64,000 nucleotides of DNA, taken from NCBI GenBank assembly GCA_937900285.1, contig CALCEM010000049.1:31082-95081 (forward strand), read 5' to 3'. Shown piece after piece: positions 25,435 to 35,090 of the stretch. Origin of the DNA: an uncultured Fretibacterium sp. (GTDB lineage Bacteria > Synergistota > Synergistia > Synergistales > Aminobacteriaceae). The notes below the pieces were generated by a model, which saw only the letters and a list, made by a program, of their open reading frames with translations, made no database searches and had not been told where the DNA came from. The position numbers and the translations under genes are program-made. Within the stretch, counting starts at the first letter, position 1. Each line of letters begins with the position of its first letter.

Positions 25435-27639
25435 TCACGTTACGTTTTTCATTAAATTTGAATTCTCACGAACAAGCAAACGCATTAAACCAAATGCACC
25501 AAATACAATTATTATTAATAACGTCGATAACACGCTCGCAAGTCCAAATCTTAAATTTTCCGAAAAATTGTAAATTAACACCGTCAAATGATACCAACGC
25601 GCAGAAATTAAAAATATTACGGCACTTACAGCAGTCATCGATCTCACAAACGTATATGACAAACTCGACAAAAATGCAGGTCTCACTAACGGCAATACAA
25701 CCGTCCTAAATACAGTAGCTTGATCCGCTCCCAAATCCGTAGCAGCTTCCTCAATTGATGGATCGATCTGCCTTAACGAAGCGATGCCGCCTTCAATTCC
25801 GACCGGTAATTCTCGAATTACATAATTAATTATTATTATTGCCGCAGTCCCGACCAAAATTATCGGCGCATGATTGAAAGCTAAAATATAACTGATGCCG
25901 ACCAAAGTTCCAGGCAACGCAAACGGTGTCATTAATAATATTTCGAGCAGTCTTTTACCGTGAAATTTTTTCCGGACGATCAATAATGCCGCTATCATTG
26001 CAATTATTCCCGCCATCGGTGTAGCAATCGCCGCAAGTGTAACCGTGTCAAATAATGCATCGCGCGATCTGGTTATTGCTTCGGTGATATTTTCCAAACT
26101 GAACGTGTAATCTATTCCCCAATTTTTAACGAAACATCCCGCAAATATCGTCCCGTATAAAAGAATTAAGAAAAATATTATTATTAAAATTATTCCTACC
26201 AAAAATTTACGCACGCCCGGTGTTGTTAATTCTGTGATTCGCCCTGAAGGTTTTCCGGTTACTGTTACGTAAGATTTACGCGCAACCCAAAACCTCTGAA
26301 CTAAAAACGCCGTCAACGTTGGCAGTAATAATAATATCGATAACGCTGCACCATGTCCGAGCCTGTTCATTCCTGTAACTTCGATGTAACTTTCAAGCGA
26401 TAACACCCGCAAATCTCCAGCCAATAATAACGGGTTCGCAAAATCTGCAAGCGATGTCGTAAAAACTAAAAGCCACGCGCTCAACAATCCCGGAACTGTT
26501 AAAGGCAACGTAATAGATTTAAAAGTCTTAAACCTTCCAGCAGATAAATTTAACGATGCCTCTTCGTACGTCGAATCTATAGCCTGCAACACTCCGCCCA
26601 AAGTTAAAAAAGCAATTGGAAACATTCCCATCGTTTGAACTAATACTAAACCGGGAAGGCCGTAAATTGAAAAATTTAAACCGATCACCCGAAGCCAGCG
26701 CGTTATTAAACCGTTATTGCCGAATAATAATATTATTGAGAGCGTCAACGAAAACGGAGGCGATATAACCGGTAATACTCCCATCGTTGAAATTAATTTT
26801 TTAAATGGAGCATTCGTCCGAGCTACAACAAACGCAAATAAAAATCCGACTATTGTCGAAAATGTTGCGGTCCAGCATCCTAATTTTAAGCTGCCGATCA
26901 ACGCAGAAATATATCCCTCTGAATTTAAAATATTTTTCCAGATTCCCAGCGAAAATTTACCGTTTTCAATAAATGAAAGTCTTAACGCCTCAAATAACGG
27001 ATATGCTACAAATGTTATCGTCATCAAAAATAATCCGGCCAGCGCAAAACCTACAATCGGATCACGGCTCATCATTACCTGCCAGATTACTACGGCAAAT
27101 AATATAAATGCTGCTCCGAATAACATTTTTAACATGTTCATAAATCCTCGCTCGCCTTCGGTGTTGAACGAAAATATTAAAGCTCCGTCAATGTCATGAG
27201 TTTTTAAATTTACAGCTGGTGCGAAAAATAATGCTTGTTCTTCTTCAGTGCCGATCGTCCAATTTTTAACGCTTCTGTAAATTTCTTCGTAAGCTGCGTG
27301 ATCAAATCCTTTTGAAAATTCCGGGTCAGTTGAAAATTTCATACATAAATCGGATAAATTTTGATCACCTTCCGGAGTTTCGTTTAAATTTTCTCCGGGC
27401 ATTGGGATATTTTTAACGAAAGCAACTTTATAAGTATTTTTTTCTTCTGCCAGTCTCGTGAGCCATGCGCTAATATTTTCAGGCTCTGAAGGATATCCGG
27501 CTGTAACTGTTTCGACTGTTTCACGTTGGGAAGCTCTTGACTGTTTTAAAAATTCATCTCGGACGCTCGTAAATATCCAATATCCAACGAGAACAACAAA
27601 CAGCATCATTAATATAAAATGTAAAGCCTGTTTTTTCAT
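25435..27639 (-). CDS. Fused double-domain ABC permease with an extra N-terminal domain
   Basis: A 734-residue permease in which both membrane domains are joined in one chain. Each half has its own coupling motif: EEASLNLSAGRFKTFKSITLPL in the first, EEAATDLGADQATVFRTVVLPL in the second. About six helices precede or surround each. Unusually, the chain starts with a lone membrane helix (residues 5-24) and then about 140 hydrophilic residues before the permease helices begin. This segment would lie outside the membrane. It is absent from ordinary FbpB-type permeases, and its role (sensing or docking the receptor) is unknown. Confidence 0.9.
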   Translation of the reverse strand: MKKQALHFILMMLFVVLVGYWIFTSVRDEFLKQSRASQRETVETVTAGYPSEPENISAWLTRLAEEKNTYKVAFVKNIPMPGENLNETPEGDQNLSDLCMKFSTDPEFSKGFDHAAYEEIYRSVKNWTIGTEEEQALFFAPAVNLKTHDIDGALIFSFNTEGERGFMNMLKMLFGAAFILFAVVIWQVMMSRDPIVGFALAGLFLMTITFVAYPLFEALRLSFIENGKFSLGIWKNILNSEGYISALIGSLKLGCWTATFSTIVGFLFAFVVARTNAPFKKLISTMGVLPVISPPFSLTLSIILLFGNNGLITRWLRVIGLNFSIYGLPGLVLVQTMGMFPIAFLTLGGVLQAIDSTYEEASLNLSAGRFKTFKSITLPLTVPGLLSAWLLVFTTSLADFANPLLLAGDLRVLSLESYIEVTGMNRLGHGAALSILLLLPTLTAFLVQRFWVARKSYVTVTGKPSGRITELTTPGVRKFLVGIILIIIFFLILLYGTIFAGCFVKNWGIDYTFSLENITEAITRSRDALFDTVTLAAIATPMAGIIAMIAALLIVRKKFHGKRLLEILLMTPFALPGTLVGISYILAFNHAPIILVGTAAIIIINYVIRELPVGIEGGIASLRQIDPSIEEAATDLGADQATVFRTVVLPLVRPAFLSSLSYTFVRSMTAVSAVIFLISARWYHLTVLIYNFSENLRFGLASVLSTLLIIIVFGAFGLMRLLVRENSNLMKNVT

Positions 27640-27649
27640 GTGATGCCTC

Positions 27650-27691
27650 CTATAAAATAAAGGCCCCCCGAATTTTTTTTAAACGAGAGGC
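27650..27691 (-). terminator. Terminator-like hairpin between receptor and permease genes
   Basis: On the minus strand GCCTCTCG (27691-27684) pairs with CGGGGGGC (27670-27663), with G-U pairs, and is followed by CTTTATTTTAT. It lies directly after the binding-protein gene, where partial read-through would lower permease relative to receptor. Confidence 0.65.
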
Positions 27692-27713
27692 ATAAAATTT
27701 TTAGACAATAAAA

Positions 27714-28715
27714 TTATTTTTCCGGAGCTGTTGAAATTTCTTCATTCCAGCGTTTGAGTAAACGTTCTTTATTTGCTGCGTCCCATTGGTCGTCCTGGTT
27801 TACTAAATTCATGCGTGCGAGTGAGAAACCTGTATCAGTTGGGGTCGCTAAATTTGATAACGGAATTACGTACCATCTTGCGATTATGTCCATAGCTTTA
27901 CGACCGAGAATCCAATCATATAATTTTTTTGCGTTGAGAGGATCCGGGCCGTCCTTTAAAATTGACATTGATGCAGTTTCGAAACCAGTTCCATCAGATG
28001 GGATGACTATTTCAATTTTTGCGCCTTCTCTTTGTAATTTAATTTGATCGTGTAAATAACCTATAGCGATTGGAATTTCACCGAGTGCGCAGGATTTTCC
28101 CGGAGCTGAACCGGAACGGGTAAATTGTTCAACGGATTTCGCGAGATTTTTAAAATATTCAAACGCTTTATCTTCATCGCCGTCGAAAATTCTTATTACT
28201 GTCGTTATCATGTTGTAAGCTGTACCGGAAGTACTTGGATGAGCGACGCGGACTTTTTTGGCGTATTCCGGTTTAATTAAATCCGCCCAAGATTTTGGCA
28301 TCGACAAATTTAACTCTTTAGCGCGTTCAACATTCATACAAAAAGCTATCGGTCCGACATAAAGTCCAGTCCAAAAATTATCTGGATCCCTATATCTTGA
28401 TGGAATACTGTTCGCAACTCTCGAACGATAAGGAGCAGTAAGTCTTCTATTTTTCGCTTCAATGTGTTGAGTTCCAACGCCCCCGACCCAAATACTAGCT
28501 TGAGGGTTAGCGCGTTCTGCTTCGAGTCTTGCGATTGCTTCTCCGCCTGATAATCTGACCCATTCGACTTTAATGCCGGTTTCTGATTCAAATTCATCAA
28601 ATAACGCTTTTGCTAAAGGCTCTTCCATAGTTGTATAAGCCTTGACAACTTCGCCAGCAAATGAGCAGCTTGCAAAAATCAACAAACAAATTAACGCTGA
28701 TAAAAATTTTTTCAT
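27714..28715 (-). CDS. ABC importer substrate-binding protein (iron(III)-receptor-like)
   Basis: Extracytoplasmic receptor, 333 residues, with a signal peptide ending ASCSFA. It has the periplasmic-binding-protein pattern of the AfuA/FbpA group: VKAYTTMEEPLAKALFDEFESETG, WADLIKPEYAKKVRVAHPSTSGTAYNM, and SGSAPGKSCALGEIPIAIGYLHDQ. I do not see a clear pair of adjacent Tyr ligands for iron, so another anion is possible. The start is ATG 28715 with GGAGG upstream; the frame extends five codons further without reason. First gene of the operon. Confidence 0.88.
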   Translation of the reverse strand: MKKFLSALICLLIFASCSFAGEVVKAYTTMEEPLAKALFDEFESETGIKVEWVRLSGGEAIARLEAERANPQASIWVGGVGTQHIEAKNRRLTAPYRSRVANSIPSRYRDPDNFWTGLYVGPIAFCMNVERAKELNLSMPKSWADLIKPEYAKKVRVAHPSTSGTAYNMITTVIRIFDGDEDKAFEYFKNLAKSVEQFTRSGSAPGKSCALGEIPIAIGYLHDQIKLQREGAKIEIVIPSDGTGFETASMSILKDGPDPLNAKKLYDWILGRKAMDIIARWYVIPLSNLATPTDTGFSLARMNLVNQDDQWDAANKERLLKRWNEEISTAPEK

Positions 28716-28819
28716 GAATCCAGCCTCCAAAAATAAAAATAAACTGCACGAATTTGAATATTTTATTATTCGCTGAAATTTTTCAAAATGATATTTTTAC
28801 GGGAGAAATTTGACAAAAA

Positions 28820-28875
28820 ATAAAAATAAAAATAAAAAGTGAAGCACACCCAAAAATTTAAAAAGTATGCTCCAC
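28820..28875 (-). terminator. Terminator after the aldolase gene
   Basis: On the minus strand GTGGAGCA (28875-28868) pairs with TGCTTCAC (28846-28839), then repeats of TTTTTA follow. It separates the aldolase from the binding-protein gene. Confidence 0.7.
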
Positions 28876-28916
28876 TCGAAAAATTTAAAATTAAATCAAA
28901 TCAAACTAAATATTTT

Positions 28917-29993
28917 TTATGCGATCGTTACTTCCTTGCATAAATATACGTCTTGAACAGCGTGTATAATTTCTACGCCCTCGTTCATTGGCTTCTGGAA
29001 AGCTTTACGCCCCAAAATTAAACCCATTCCGCCAGCGCGTTTATTAATTACTGCTGTGCGCACTGCCTGCTGAATATCATTCTCGCCGGAAGCTCCACCG
29101 GAATTAATCAAGCCTGCACGACCTGCATAACAATTTAAAACTTGATAGCGCGCCAAATCAATCGGATGATTTCCAGCTGTTAATTTGTCGTACATCTCTT
29201 TTGAAGTTTTTCCGTAACCTTTGCCCATCGCAATATAACCGCCATTATTTTCCGGCAATTTCTGTTTAATAATATCGGCCTCGATCGTTACGCCCAAATG
29301 ATTCGCCTGACCAGTTAAATCCGCTGAAGCATGATAATCCGTCACTTTGTCATCTTTCTTGACTTTAAATGCAGAATTTCTCAAATAACACCATAAAATT
29401 GTCGCCATTCCTTTTTCATGAGCAAGTCTGAAGGCTTTTGAAATTTCCTGAATCTGGCGAGTTGATTCCGGGCTGCCGAAATAAATCGTCGCTCCAACTG
29501 CTACAGCTCCAAGATCATAAGCTTGATCAACTGAAGCAAATAAAACTTGATCGAATTGATTCGGATATGTTAATAACTCGTTGTGATTCAATTTTAAAAC
29601 AAACGGAATTTTATGAGCGTATTTGCGTGCCGTCGCGCCTAAAACTCCGAGCGTAGTAGCTACAGCGTTACAACCTGCTTCAATTGCGAGCTTGATAATA
29701 TTTTCAGGATCAAAATATAACGGGTTCGGTCCGAATGATGCGCCCGCTGAATGTTCAATCCCTTGATCAACTGGCAAAATTGAAATATATCCGGTGTCAG
29801 CTAAACGGCCATGACTTAAAATGGTCTGCATCGCTCTCATAACTGGGATGGGTCTATCAGTTTGAGCCATTACGCGATCAACAAAATCCGCGCCGGGCAC
29901 CGTTAACATTTCTTTCGGAACTGCTTTACATTCGTGAGTCAAAAGGCTTTCAGCTTCAGAGCCGAGCAAACTTTCAATTTTTCCGTATTGCAT
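28917..29993 (-). CDS. fbaB: Class I fructose-bisphosphate aldolase (archaeal/FbaB type)
   Basis: Schiff-base aldolase of the DhnA/FbaB family, which cleaves fructose 1,6-bisphosphate in glycolysis or makes it in gluconeogenesis. The 358 residues contain [29 protein letters not shown] (a strand with conserved Lys and Asn), [11 protein letters not shown], and the phosphate-binding [15 protein letters not shown]. Length matches bacterial FbaB. GGGAGG precedes the ATG. It is a single-gene unit ending in its own terminator. Confidence 0.92.
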   Translation of the reverse strand: MQYGKIESLLGSEAESLLTHECKAVPKEMLTVPGADFVDRVMAQTDRPIPVMRAMQTILSHGRLADTGYISILPVDQGIEHSAGASFGPNPLYFDPENIIKLAIEAGCNAVATTLGVLGATARKYAHKIPFVLKLNHNELLTYPNQFDQVLFASVDQAYDLGAVAVGATIYFGSPESTRQIQEISKAFRLAHEKGMATILWCYLRNSAFKVKKDDKVTDYHASADLTGQANHLGVTIEADIIKQKLPENNGGYIAMGKGYGKTSKEMYDKLTAGNHPIDLARYQVLNCYAGRAGLINSGGASGENDIQQAVRTAVINKRAGGMGLILGRKAFQKPMNEGVEIIHAVQDVYLCKEVTIA

Positions 29994-30069
29994 TTTTGAA
30001 ATTTTCCTCCCGATTTATTTTTTTTATTTTATTTAAAAGTTTTGTGAGTCAAAATTATACGCTTTAAAA

Positions 30070-30681
30070 TTATTTTTTTAAATTAAGCATGTTATTTAAA
30101 TCTTGTTGAGCCTGTTCAACCGAATTTAATTTTATGCCGTTGAAACCAAAATTTTTTGCACCCTCAATATTTTGCGCGAGATCATCAATAAAAACGCACT
30201 CCGAAGGATTTAAATTATATTTTTGCGCCAGTAATTCATAAATTTTTTTATCCGGCTTAACGACATGAACATCACATGAAAATATTCCGCCGTCCATATA
30301 TGGCAGAAAATCCAACGCGCTTTTATTTGCGTCCATGACTGTATGCGAATAATTAGACAAATATAAAACTTGAAGGCCGCGAGATTTTAAATTTTTTATC
30401 CATTCGATCGAACCTTCTCGGCGTGAAACACATTTCCCAATATTCGCGAATAAATATTTAATTTGTTTTTCGCAGGCCGGGTCATTTTTTATCATGCCGT
30501 TAATAACTTTTTCAAGAGGCTCGCCCAAGTCCAGCGCGTCCCATCGATTATTTTCCCACACTGCAAAATCTACACGCCTTATAATTTCCTCTGATTCATC
30601 GCATAAAACTTCATGGATAAATTTATCCCAGCTGAAATTTACTAACACTCCGCCAATATCAAATATTACAGTTTTTATCAT
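30070..30681 (-). CDS. HAD-family phosphatase (HAD-IA, YihX-like)
   Basis: A 203-residue haloacid-dehalogenase superfamily hydrolase. Motif I is FDIGGVLVNF, where the second catalytic Asp is replaced by Gly (the DxG form). Motif II is LSNYS, motif III includes KPDKKIYE, and motif IV is FIDDLAQNIEGA. The DIGGVL form is common in the YihX-like group, whose members act on sugar phosphates. The substrate is unknown. Its ATG overlaps the stop of the CobT-nicotinamidase gene by 4 bases, so the two are coupled. Confidence 0.85.
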   Translation of the reverse strand: MIKTVIFDIGGVLVNFSWDKFIHEVLCDESEEIIRRVDFAVWENNRWDALDLGEPLEKVINGMIKNDPACEKQIKYLFANIGKCVSRREGSIEWIKNLKSRGLQVLYLSNYSHTVMDANKSALDFLPYMDGGIFSCDVHVVKPDKKIYELLAQKYNLNPSECVFIDDLAQNIEGAKNFGFNGIKLNSVEQAQQDLNNMLNLKK

Positions 30682-32291
30682 ATTATTTTTACTCCGAGCT
30701 GCTGCAAGTCGCCGAGATTTCTATAATGATTAGTCTCATTAACCCAAGCTAAACAGTCCGATAATAATTCTATTTCATGGCCGGCATTTTTCAAAGCTAA
30801 AACGGTTTCGCGCACACAAAATTCACTGGCAATTCCGCAAACAACAACTTTTTTTGAGACATCCTGATTTAATTCGCGACCTGCTTTATTTTTTGCGTTA
30901 AAGGCTGAATATTCTTCAAGATTATTATTTGTGCCTTTGTAATAAATATTTTTTTCGTTTGGACGCTGTTCGGGGTTTTTAATTTCCGTGTAAAATTTTT
31001 CATGAATTTCTGCGCCATGCGTACCGGCCTGACAATGCACCGGCCAAATTCCTCCGTTTTGAGAATAGCTGCAGTGTTCGGGGTTATGCCAGTCGGCCGA
31101 ATAAAATATTTTTGCTTCGTTATATTTATTTATGTACTCGATAATGTTATTAATTGCTTCATCAGCTCCGCCGCAAGCTAAACTGCCGTTAATAAAATCG
31201 TATTGGCAATCTACTACAACAACACTCTCCGGCATTTCTAAAAGTCCTCCTTCAAAAAAATTTCCCATCTTGTTAATTATAGCGAGTGCATCATCAATTA
31301 TTTTCATCATTACGGCGCAACCAGTTCCCTCACCTAAACGCATTTTTAAATTTAAAGGTGCTTCGAGGTTTAGGGCTTCTGCTGCTGCTTTAAACGAAGG
31401 TTCGGGCGAAAAGTTCGACAAAAATAAATAATCTCTGACTTCCGGCAATATTTTATAAGCTGCCAGAGCCGCCGCAATTGATGTTATTCCATCGACCAGA
31501 ACGGGAATTTTAAAATAAGCGCATCCCAAAAAAACCCCAACCATCGCCGCGATCTCCGGGCCTCCAACGCAGGAAATTATATTTAACGGTTCTTTTGTAA
31601 ATTTTTTGTGCCGCAATAAACCTTTAAAAATTGTGTAAGTTTTTCTTAAATATCCTTGTTTGTCGAGTCCAGCACCATAGCCGACCATTTCAGCTTCAAA
31701 TTTTTGAGTTAAGGCGATTATGCAGGCTGTGGCAGGTGTAGTATTTGCCATTCCGACTTCACCGACTCCGATTAAATTTATTTTGTCGGATTTAGCTTCA
31801 TTGACGAGATCGATCCCAAAATTAATATAATTTTTCACCATTGAGACTTTCATGGCTCTGCGAAATAAAAAATTGCTGCTGCCTTTACGCAAAAATTTCC
31901 CGTTTATGTTTACTCCCATATCAGAAAAATATTTAATGCCCAAATCAAATAATTTTAATTCTGCTCCTGCCTGTTCAGCTAAAATATTTATTCCGCCAAA
32001 TTTTTGGTTTGCGTAAACTTTCATTAATCTAGCCGTAAAATTTTGTGGTGATGAGCACACACCTTCATCATAAACGCCGTGATCTGAGCCAAATAAAAAT
32101 ATTACTTTTTTGTCCAGAGTGTTACGCGGTTTACCAGTTATGCCGGCGATTTTGATTGAAATATCTTCCAGAACTCCCAAACTTCCTTGAGGTTTAATAA
32201 AACTATTTTGCAATTCTTGAGCCTGTTTAATGCTTTCGTAATTTATTGGTTTAATGTGTTTCAAGACGTATTCTAATTTTTTAGATGGCAT
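30678..32291 (-). CDS. cobT: CobT-nicotinamidase fusion protein
   Basis: One 537-residue chain. Residues 1 to about 345 are nicotinate-nucleotide:dimethylbenzimidazole phosphoribosyltransferase: PQGSLGVLE, GSDHGVYDEGV, NTTPATA, and the catalytic Glu321 in RLGEGTG. It activates the lower ligand of cobalamin and releases nicotinate. From about 355 comes a complete nicotinamidase: Asp361 (VVVDCQYDF), metal site Asp400, His402 and His406 (ADWHNPEHCS), WPVHCQAGTHGAE, Lys452 (YKGTN) and nucleophile Cys492 (ASEFCVRET). Both halves handle nicotinate. The start is ATG 32291 behind TTGGAG; the frame continues to 32378 through an AT-only repeat region without a ribosome binding site. A HAD phosphatase gene overlaps the end. 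Confidence 0.9.
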   Translation of the reverse strand: MPSKKLEYVLKHIKPINYESIKQAQELQNSFIKPQGSLGVLEDISIKIAGITGKPRNTLDKKVIFLFGSDHGVYDEGVCSSPQNFTARLMKVYANQKFGGINILAEQAGAELKLFDLGIKYFSDMGVNINGKFLRKGSSNFLFRRAMKVSMVKNYINFGIDLVNEAKSDKINLIGVGEVGMANTTPATACIIALTQKFEAEMVGYGAGLDKQGYLRKTYTIFKGLLRHKKFTKEPLNIISCVGGPEIAAMVGVFLGCAYFKIPVLVDGITSIAAALAAYKILPEVRDYLFLSNFSPEPSFKAAAEALNLEAPLNLKMRLGEGTGCAVMMKIIDDALAIINKMGNFFEGGLLEMPESVVVVDCQYDFINGSLACGGADEAINNIIEYINKYNEAKIFYSADWHNPEHCSYSQNGGIWPVHCQAGTHGAEIHEKFYTEIKNPEQRPNEKNIYYKGTNNNLEEYSAFNAKNKAGRELNQDVSKKVVVCGIASEFCVRETVLALKNAGHEIELLSDCLAWVNETNHYRNLGDLQQLGVKII

Positions 32292-32482
32292 ATACTCCAA
32301 TTTAAAATAAAATCTCCTCGATAAATAAATAAAAATAAATAAATAAATTCTTATAACAAAATATATTTGTTTATTCATTTTACCAAGATTTATTAATTTT
32401 CAAATTACGATTATAAAAAACTAGCTTATAATAAGCGCGAATTTTTACACTTTTATTTCAAACGGAGGAAATTTTATTTATC

Positions 32483-32938
32483 ATGAAATTAACTGAGCAG
32501 GTTACCCACGATTTAACGCAAGCAATGAAAGATCACGATGAGAAAAAATTATCAACGATCAGAATGTTAAAGGCCGAATTACAAAAATTACAAGCTGAAA
32601 AAGGTCGCGGAGTCGAAATTTTAGATGAAGATGTGCACACAGTCATCAGAAGATTAATTAAACAGCGTAAAGAAGCAGCAGAACAATATAACGCCGGCGG
32701 AGCTAAAGATCGCGCAGAAGCTGAATTATCCGAAATTAAAATTTTAGAGCCTTATTTACCGCAACAAATGAGCGATGAAGAATTAAATAATTTAATTAAA
32801 AATGCCGCTGATGAAATTAAAGCCGTCTCAATAAAGGACATGGGGAAATTAATGAAAAACGTAATGTCAAAAACTGCGGGGCGCGCTGATGGATCGCACG
32901 TTAAAAATTTGGTTACAAGTTATTTGAACTCCAAATGA
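32483..32938 (+). CDS. GatB/YqeY domain protein
   Basis: Small all-helical protein of 151 residues related to the C-terminal tRNA-binding domain of GatB. Family features are MKDHDEKKLSTIRMLKAELQ near the start, RRLIKQRKEAAEQY, EIKILEPYLPQQMSDEEL, and MGKLMKNVMSKTAGRADG. The cellular role of free YqeY proteins is not settled; a link to amidotransferase-type tRNA metabolism is suggested by the domain. CGGAGGAAA precedes the ATG. A terminator hairpin follows at 32980. Confidence 0.92.
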   Translation: MKLTEQVTHDLTQAMKDHDEKKLSTIRMLKAELQKLQAEKGRGVEILDEDVHTVIRRLIKQRKEAAEQYNAGGAKDRAEAELSEIKILEPYLPQQMSDEELNNLIKNAADEIKAVSIKDMGKLMKNVMSKTAGRADGSHVKNLVTSYLNSK

Positions 32939-32979
32939 AAAAGCAATAAAAAAATAAAAAATATGTTTCCAGAACAGAA

Positions 32980-33008
32980 CCGGAGGTGTCCAAGTCTCCG
33001 GATTTTTG
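32980..33008 (+). terminator. Terminator after yqeY
   Basis: CCGGAG (32980-32985) pairs with CTCCGG (32996-33001), followed by ATTTTTG. It lies inside the longest possible reading of the next gene, which argues for a later start there. Confidence 0.7.
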
Positions 33009-33052
33009 TCAAAAATGAAAAGTACTATTTACAGATAAGTAATATAACTGAA

Positions 33053-33868
33053 ATGCAAAGTGAGATAAATTCTATTATGCAAAATATAAATTGTCAAATA
33101 ATATACGGAACTTACAAGGCTGATGAAAATGCTATTAGTTTGGCGTTAAAATTCGGGTTTAAAAATTTTGATTCGGCTTCGCATTATGGTAACGCCGATA
33201 TAATTTACAATGCGATTAAAAATAATAATATTCCGCGCAACGAAATTAATATAACTTCCAAAATTTGGAAGGATGAAGCAGGATATAAAAAAACTCAAGA
33301 AGCGTGTAAAAAAATTTTAGAAAGTTTACACACGGATTATATTGACACCCTTTTAATACATTGGCCGGATAAAAATAATAATTTAAATCTTGAAACTTGG
33401 AACGCTCTCGAAAATTTAAAAATTTCTGGTCTCGTTAAAAATATTGGGTTGAGCAATTTTCTGCCACATCATGCGGATATAATTTTGAAAAGCTGCAAAA
33501 TAAAACCGTCCATCGTTCAGCTGGAATTTCATCCGGGTTATATGCAATTTCCAGCGGTGAAATATTTTCAAGATAATAATATACAGGTTCAAGCGTGGAG
33601 TCCATTGGCGCGCGGAAGAATTTTTAACGATGAATTAATAACCGGGCTTGCAAAAAAATATAATGTTACACCGGCTCAAATATGTTTAAATTTCTGTAAA
33701 CGTGAAAATATCATCCCGATTGTGAAGGCATCTGATTCGGAACATTTTGACGAAATTCTGAACGCCTTTAAATTTGAGATTGAGCAAAATGATTTATGGA
33801 AATTGGAGACAATGCCCCAAACCGGTTGGAGCGGTGAACATCCAGACCGTGAACGCGTAAAAATTTAA
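33053..33868 (+). CDS. Aldo/keto reductase
   Basis: NADPH-dependent carbonyl reductase with a TIM barrel. The catalytic tetrad is complete: Asp and Tyr in FDSASHYGN, Lys in ITSKIW, His in LIHWPD. Later motifs are VKNIGLSNF, PSIVQLEFHPG, QAWSPLARG and the cofactor segment IIPIVKASDSEHF. The frame is open to 32963 but would run through the yqeY terminator, so the start is ATG 33053 or, nearly as likely, ATG 33077. Neither has a strong ribosome binding site. From 33077 the product is about 263 residues with a short N-terminus for the family. The substrate is unknown. Confidence 0.85.
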   Translation: MQSEINSIMQNINCQIIYGTYKADENAISLALKFGFKNFDSASHYGNADIIYNAIKNNNIPRNEINITSKIWKDEAGYKKTQEACKKILESLHTDYIDTLLIHWPDKNNNLNLETWNALENLKISGLVKNIGLSNFLPHHADIILKSCKIKPSIVQLEFHPGYMQFPAVKYFQDNNIQVQAWSPLARGRIFNDELITGLAKKYNVTPAQICLNFCKRENIIPIVKASDSEHFDEILNAFKFEIEQNDLWKLETMPQTGWSGEHPDRERVKI

Positions 33869-33891
33869 TTTAGGAGATGAAAAATATTTAA

Positions 33892-35046
33892 ATGCCTTAT
33901 TTTAATTATTCAGGTTACGATGCTAAAGGCAAAAATACAAAAGGTACTGTAGAAGCAGGCTCATCAGTTCAAGCAGTCGATAAATTAACAGAACGTGGGA
34001 TCGTAGTAGTTGATGTAAAAATTGTTGAAGAAAAAAAAGGTAACGTATCAAAACAAAAATTATTAACTCTCGAAAATCATATATTTTTTTGCAGAGGGCT
34101 GGCCTCTTATTTAAAATCCGGTTTGCCCCTCGCTGAATGTTTAAAATTAATGTCCAAACAAGTGCGAGATAAAAAAATGAAACCAGCTCTGGAAAAATTA
34201 TTAGCGGAAGTCGAAGGCGGGAGAAAATTTCATACTGCTTTAGCTGAGTCCGGTGCGTTTCGTGAAAGTTTATGGCGCGTTGCAGAATCCGGCGAACAAT
34301 CAGGCTCATTAATTTCAGTTTTGGAGGAAGCTGCAGACCAGTTTAAACTTGAGGACGGCCTAAAACGAAAAATACGCGGCGCGATGACTTATCCCATTGT
34401 AATGGCGGTTGTTGGCGTTGGTGTTGTAGCGTTTATGTTGAGTTATGTTGTTCCAAAAATTTCGGAGCTGTTCGAGGACATGCATCAAACTTTACCGATG
34501 CCGACGAGGATTTTATTGGGGATGTCGAGCTTTTTAAATAATTATGGTTTATGGCTCTTAATTGGATTTTTAATTTTATTGTTATGGATGAAAAAAACGG
34601 GGCGAAAATTTACATTTCCATTCATGAAAGGCATAAGCGAAGAATTAAATTTAGCTTTGGTAATGTCGCATATAAGCACGCTTTTAAAATCTGGTATTCC
34701 GTTAGTGCAAGCTCTGAGAATGGCATCATCAATGGATATTTATAAAAAACGCTGGCTCGATGCTGCCGAAATGGTGAAAGCCGGACACAGATTCGATAAA
34801 GCAATGGAAAAAATTGGAATGCCCGAAGAAACTGTAGCAGTAATAAGAGTTGGAGAAATGGGCGGAGATTTATCAGGAGCGTTAAATAACGTTTCGGATC
34901 AATGCCGCGAGATCGCTCAAGCCAGAATGGAAAAAGTTTCAACTTTAATGGAACCTATTATGGTTTTAGGTTTGGGCGTTAGCGTTGGGTTTATAGTGTT
35001 AGCAATACTGACCCCAGTTTTTGATCTTGCTGGTATAGTAAAATAA
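33892..35046 (+). CDS. gspF: Type II secretion / type IV pilus inner-membrane platform protein
   Basis: Polytopic platform protein that links the assembly ATPase to pseudopilin polymerisation. The 384 residues hold a degenerate N-terminal domain (YFNYSGYDAKGKNTKGTVEA) and two T2SSF domains, each with FCRGLASYLKSGLPL-like or MSHISTLLKSGIPLVQAL-like helices. Three membrane helices are visible, the last at the C-terminus. Of typical length. It is followed by two pseudopilin genes, so a GspF rather than PilC name is preferred. The ATPase and secretin genes are not in the window. Confidence 0.92.
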   Translation: MPYFNYSGYDAKGKNTKGTVEAGSSVQAVDKLTERGIVVVDVKIVEEKKGNVSKQKLLTLENHIFFCRGLASYLKSGLPLAECLKLMSKQVRDKKMKPALEKLLAEVEGGRKFHTALAESGAFRESLWRVAESGEQSGSLISVLEEAADQFKLEDGLKRKIRGAMTYPIVMAVVGVGVVAFMLSYVVPKISELFEDMHQTLPMPTRILLGMSSFLNNYGLWLLIGFLILLLWMKKTGRKFTFPFMKGISEELNLALVMSHISTLLKSGIPLVQALRMASSMDIYKKRWLDAAEMVKAGHRFDKAMEKIGMPEETVAVIRVGEMGGDLSGALNNVSDQCREIAQARMEKVSTLMEPIMVLGLGVSVGFIVLAILTPVFDLAGIVK

Positions 35047-35090
35047 CTAAGCAAATAAAAAAAATTTTTGTCAGGAGGCAAATTAAAATT

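Noticed and set aside
32292..32378. AAAT-type tetranucleotide repeats upstream of the CobT fusion as another phase switch
   Set aside because: The copies are imperfect, the ATG at 32378 has no ribosome binding site, and the gene has a usable start downstream at 32291. AT-rich noncoding DNA here often looks like this.
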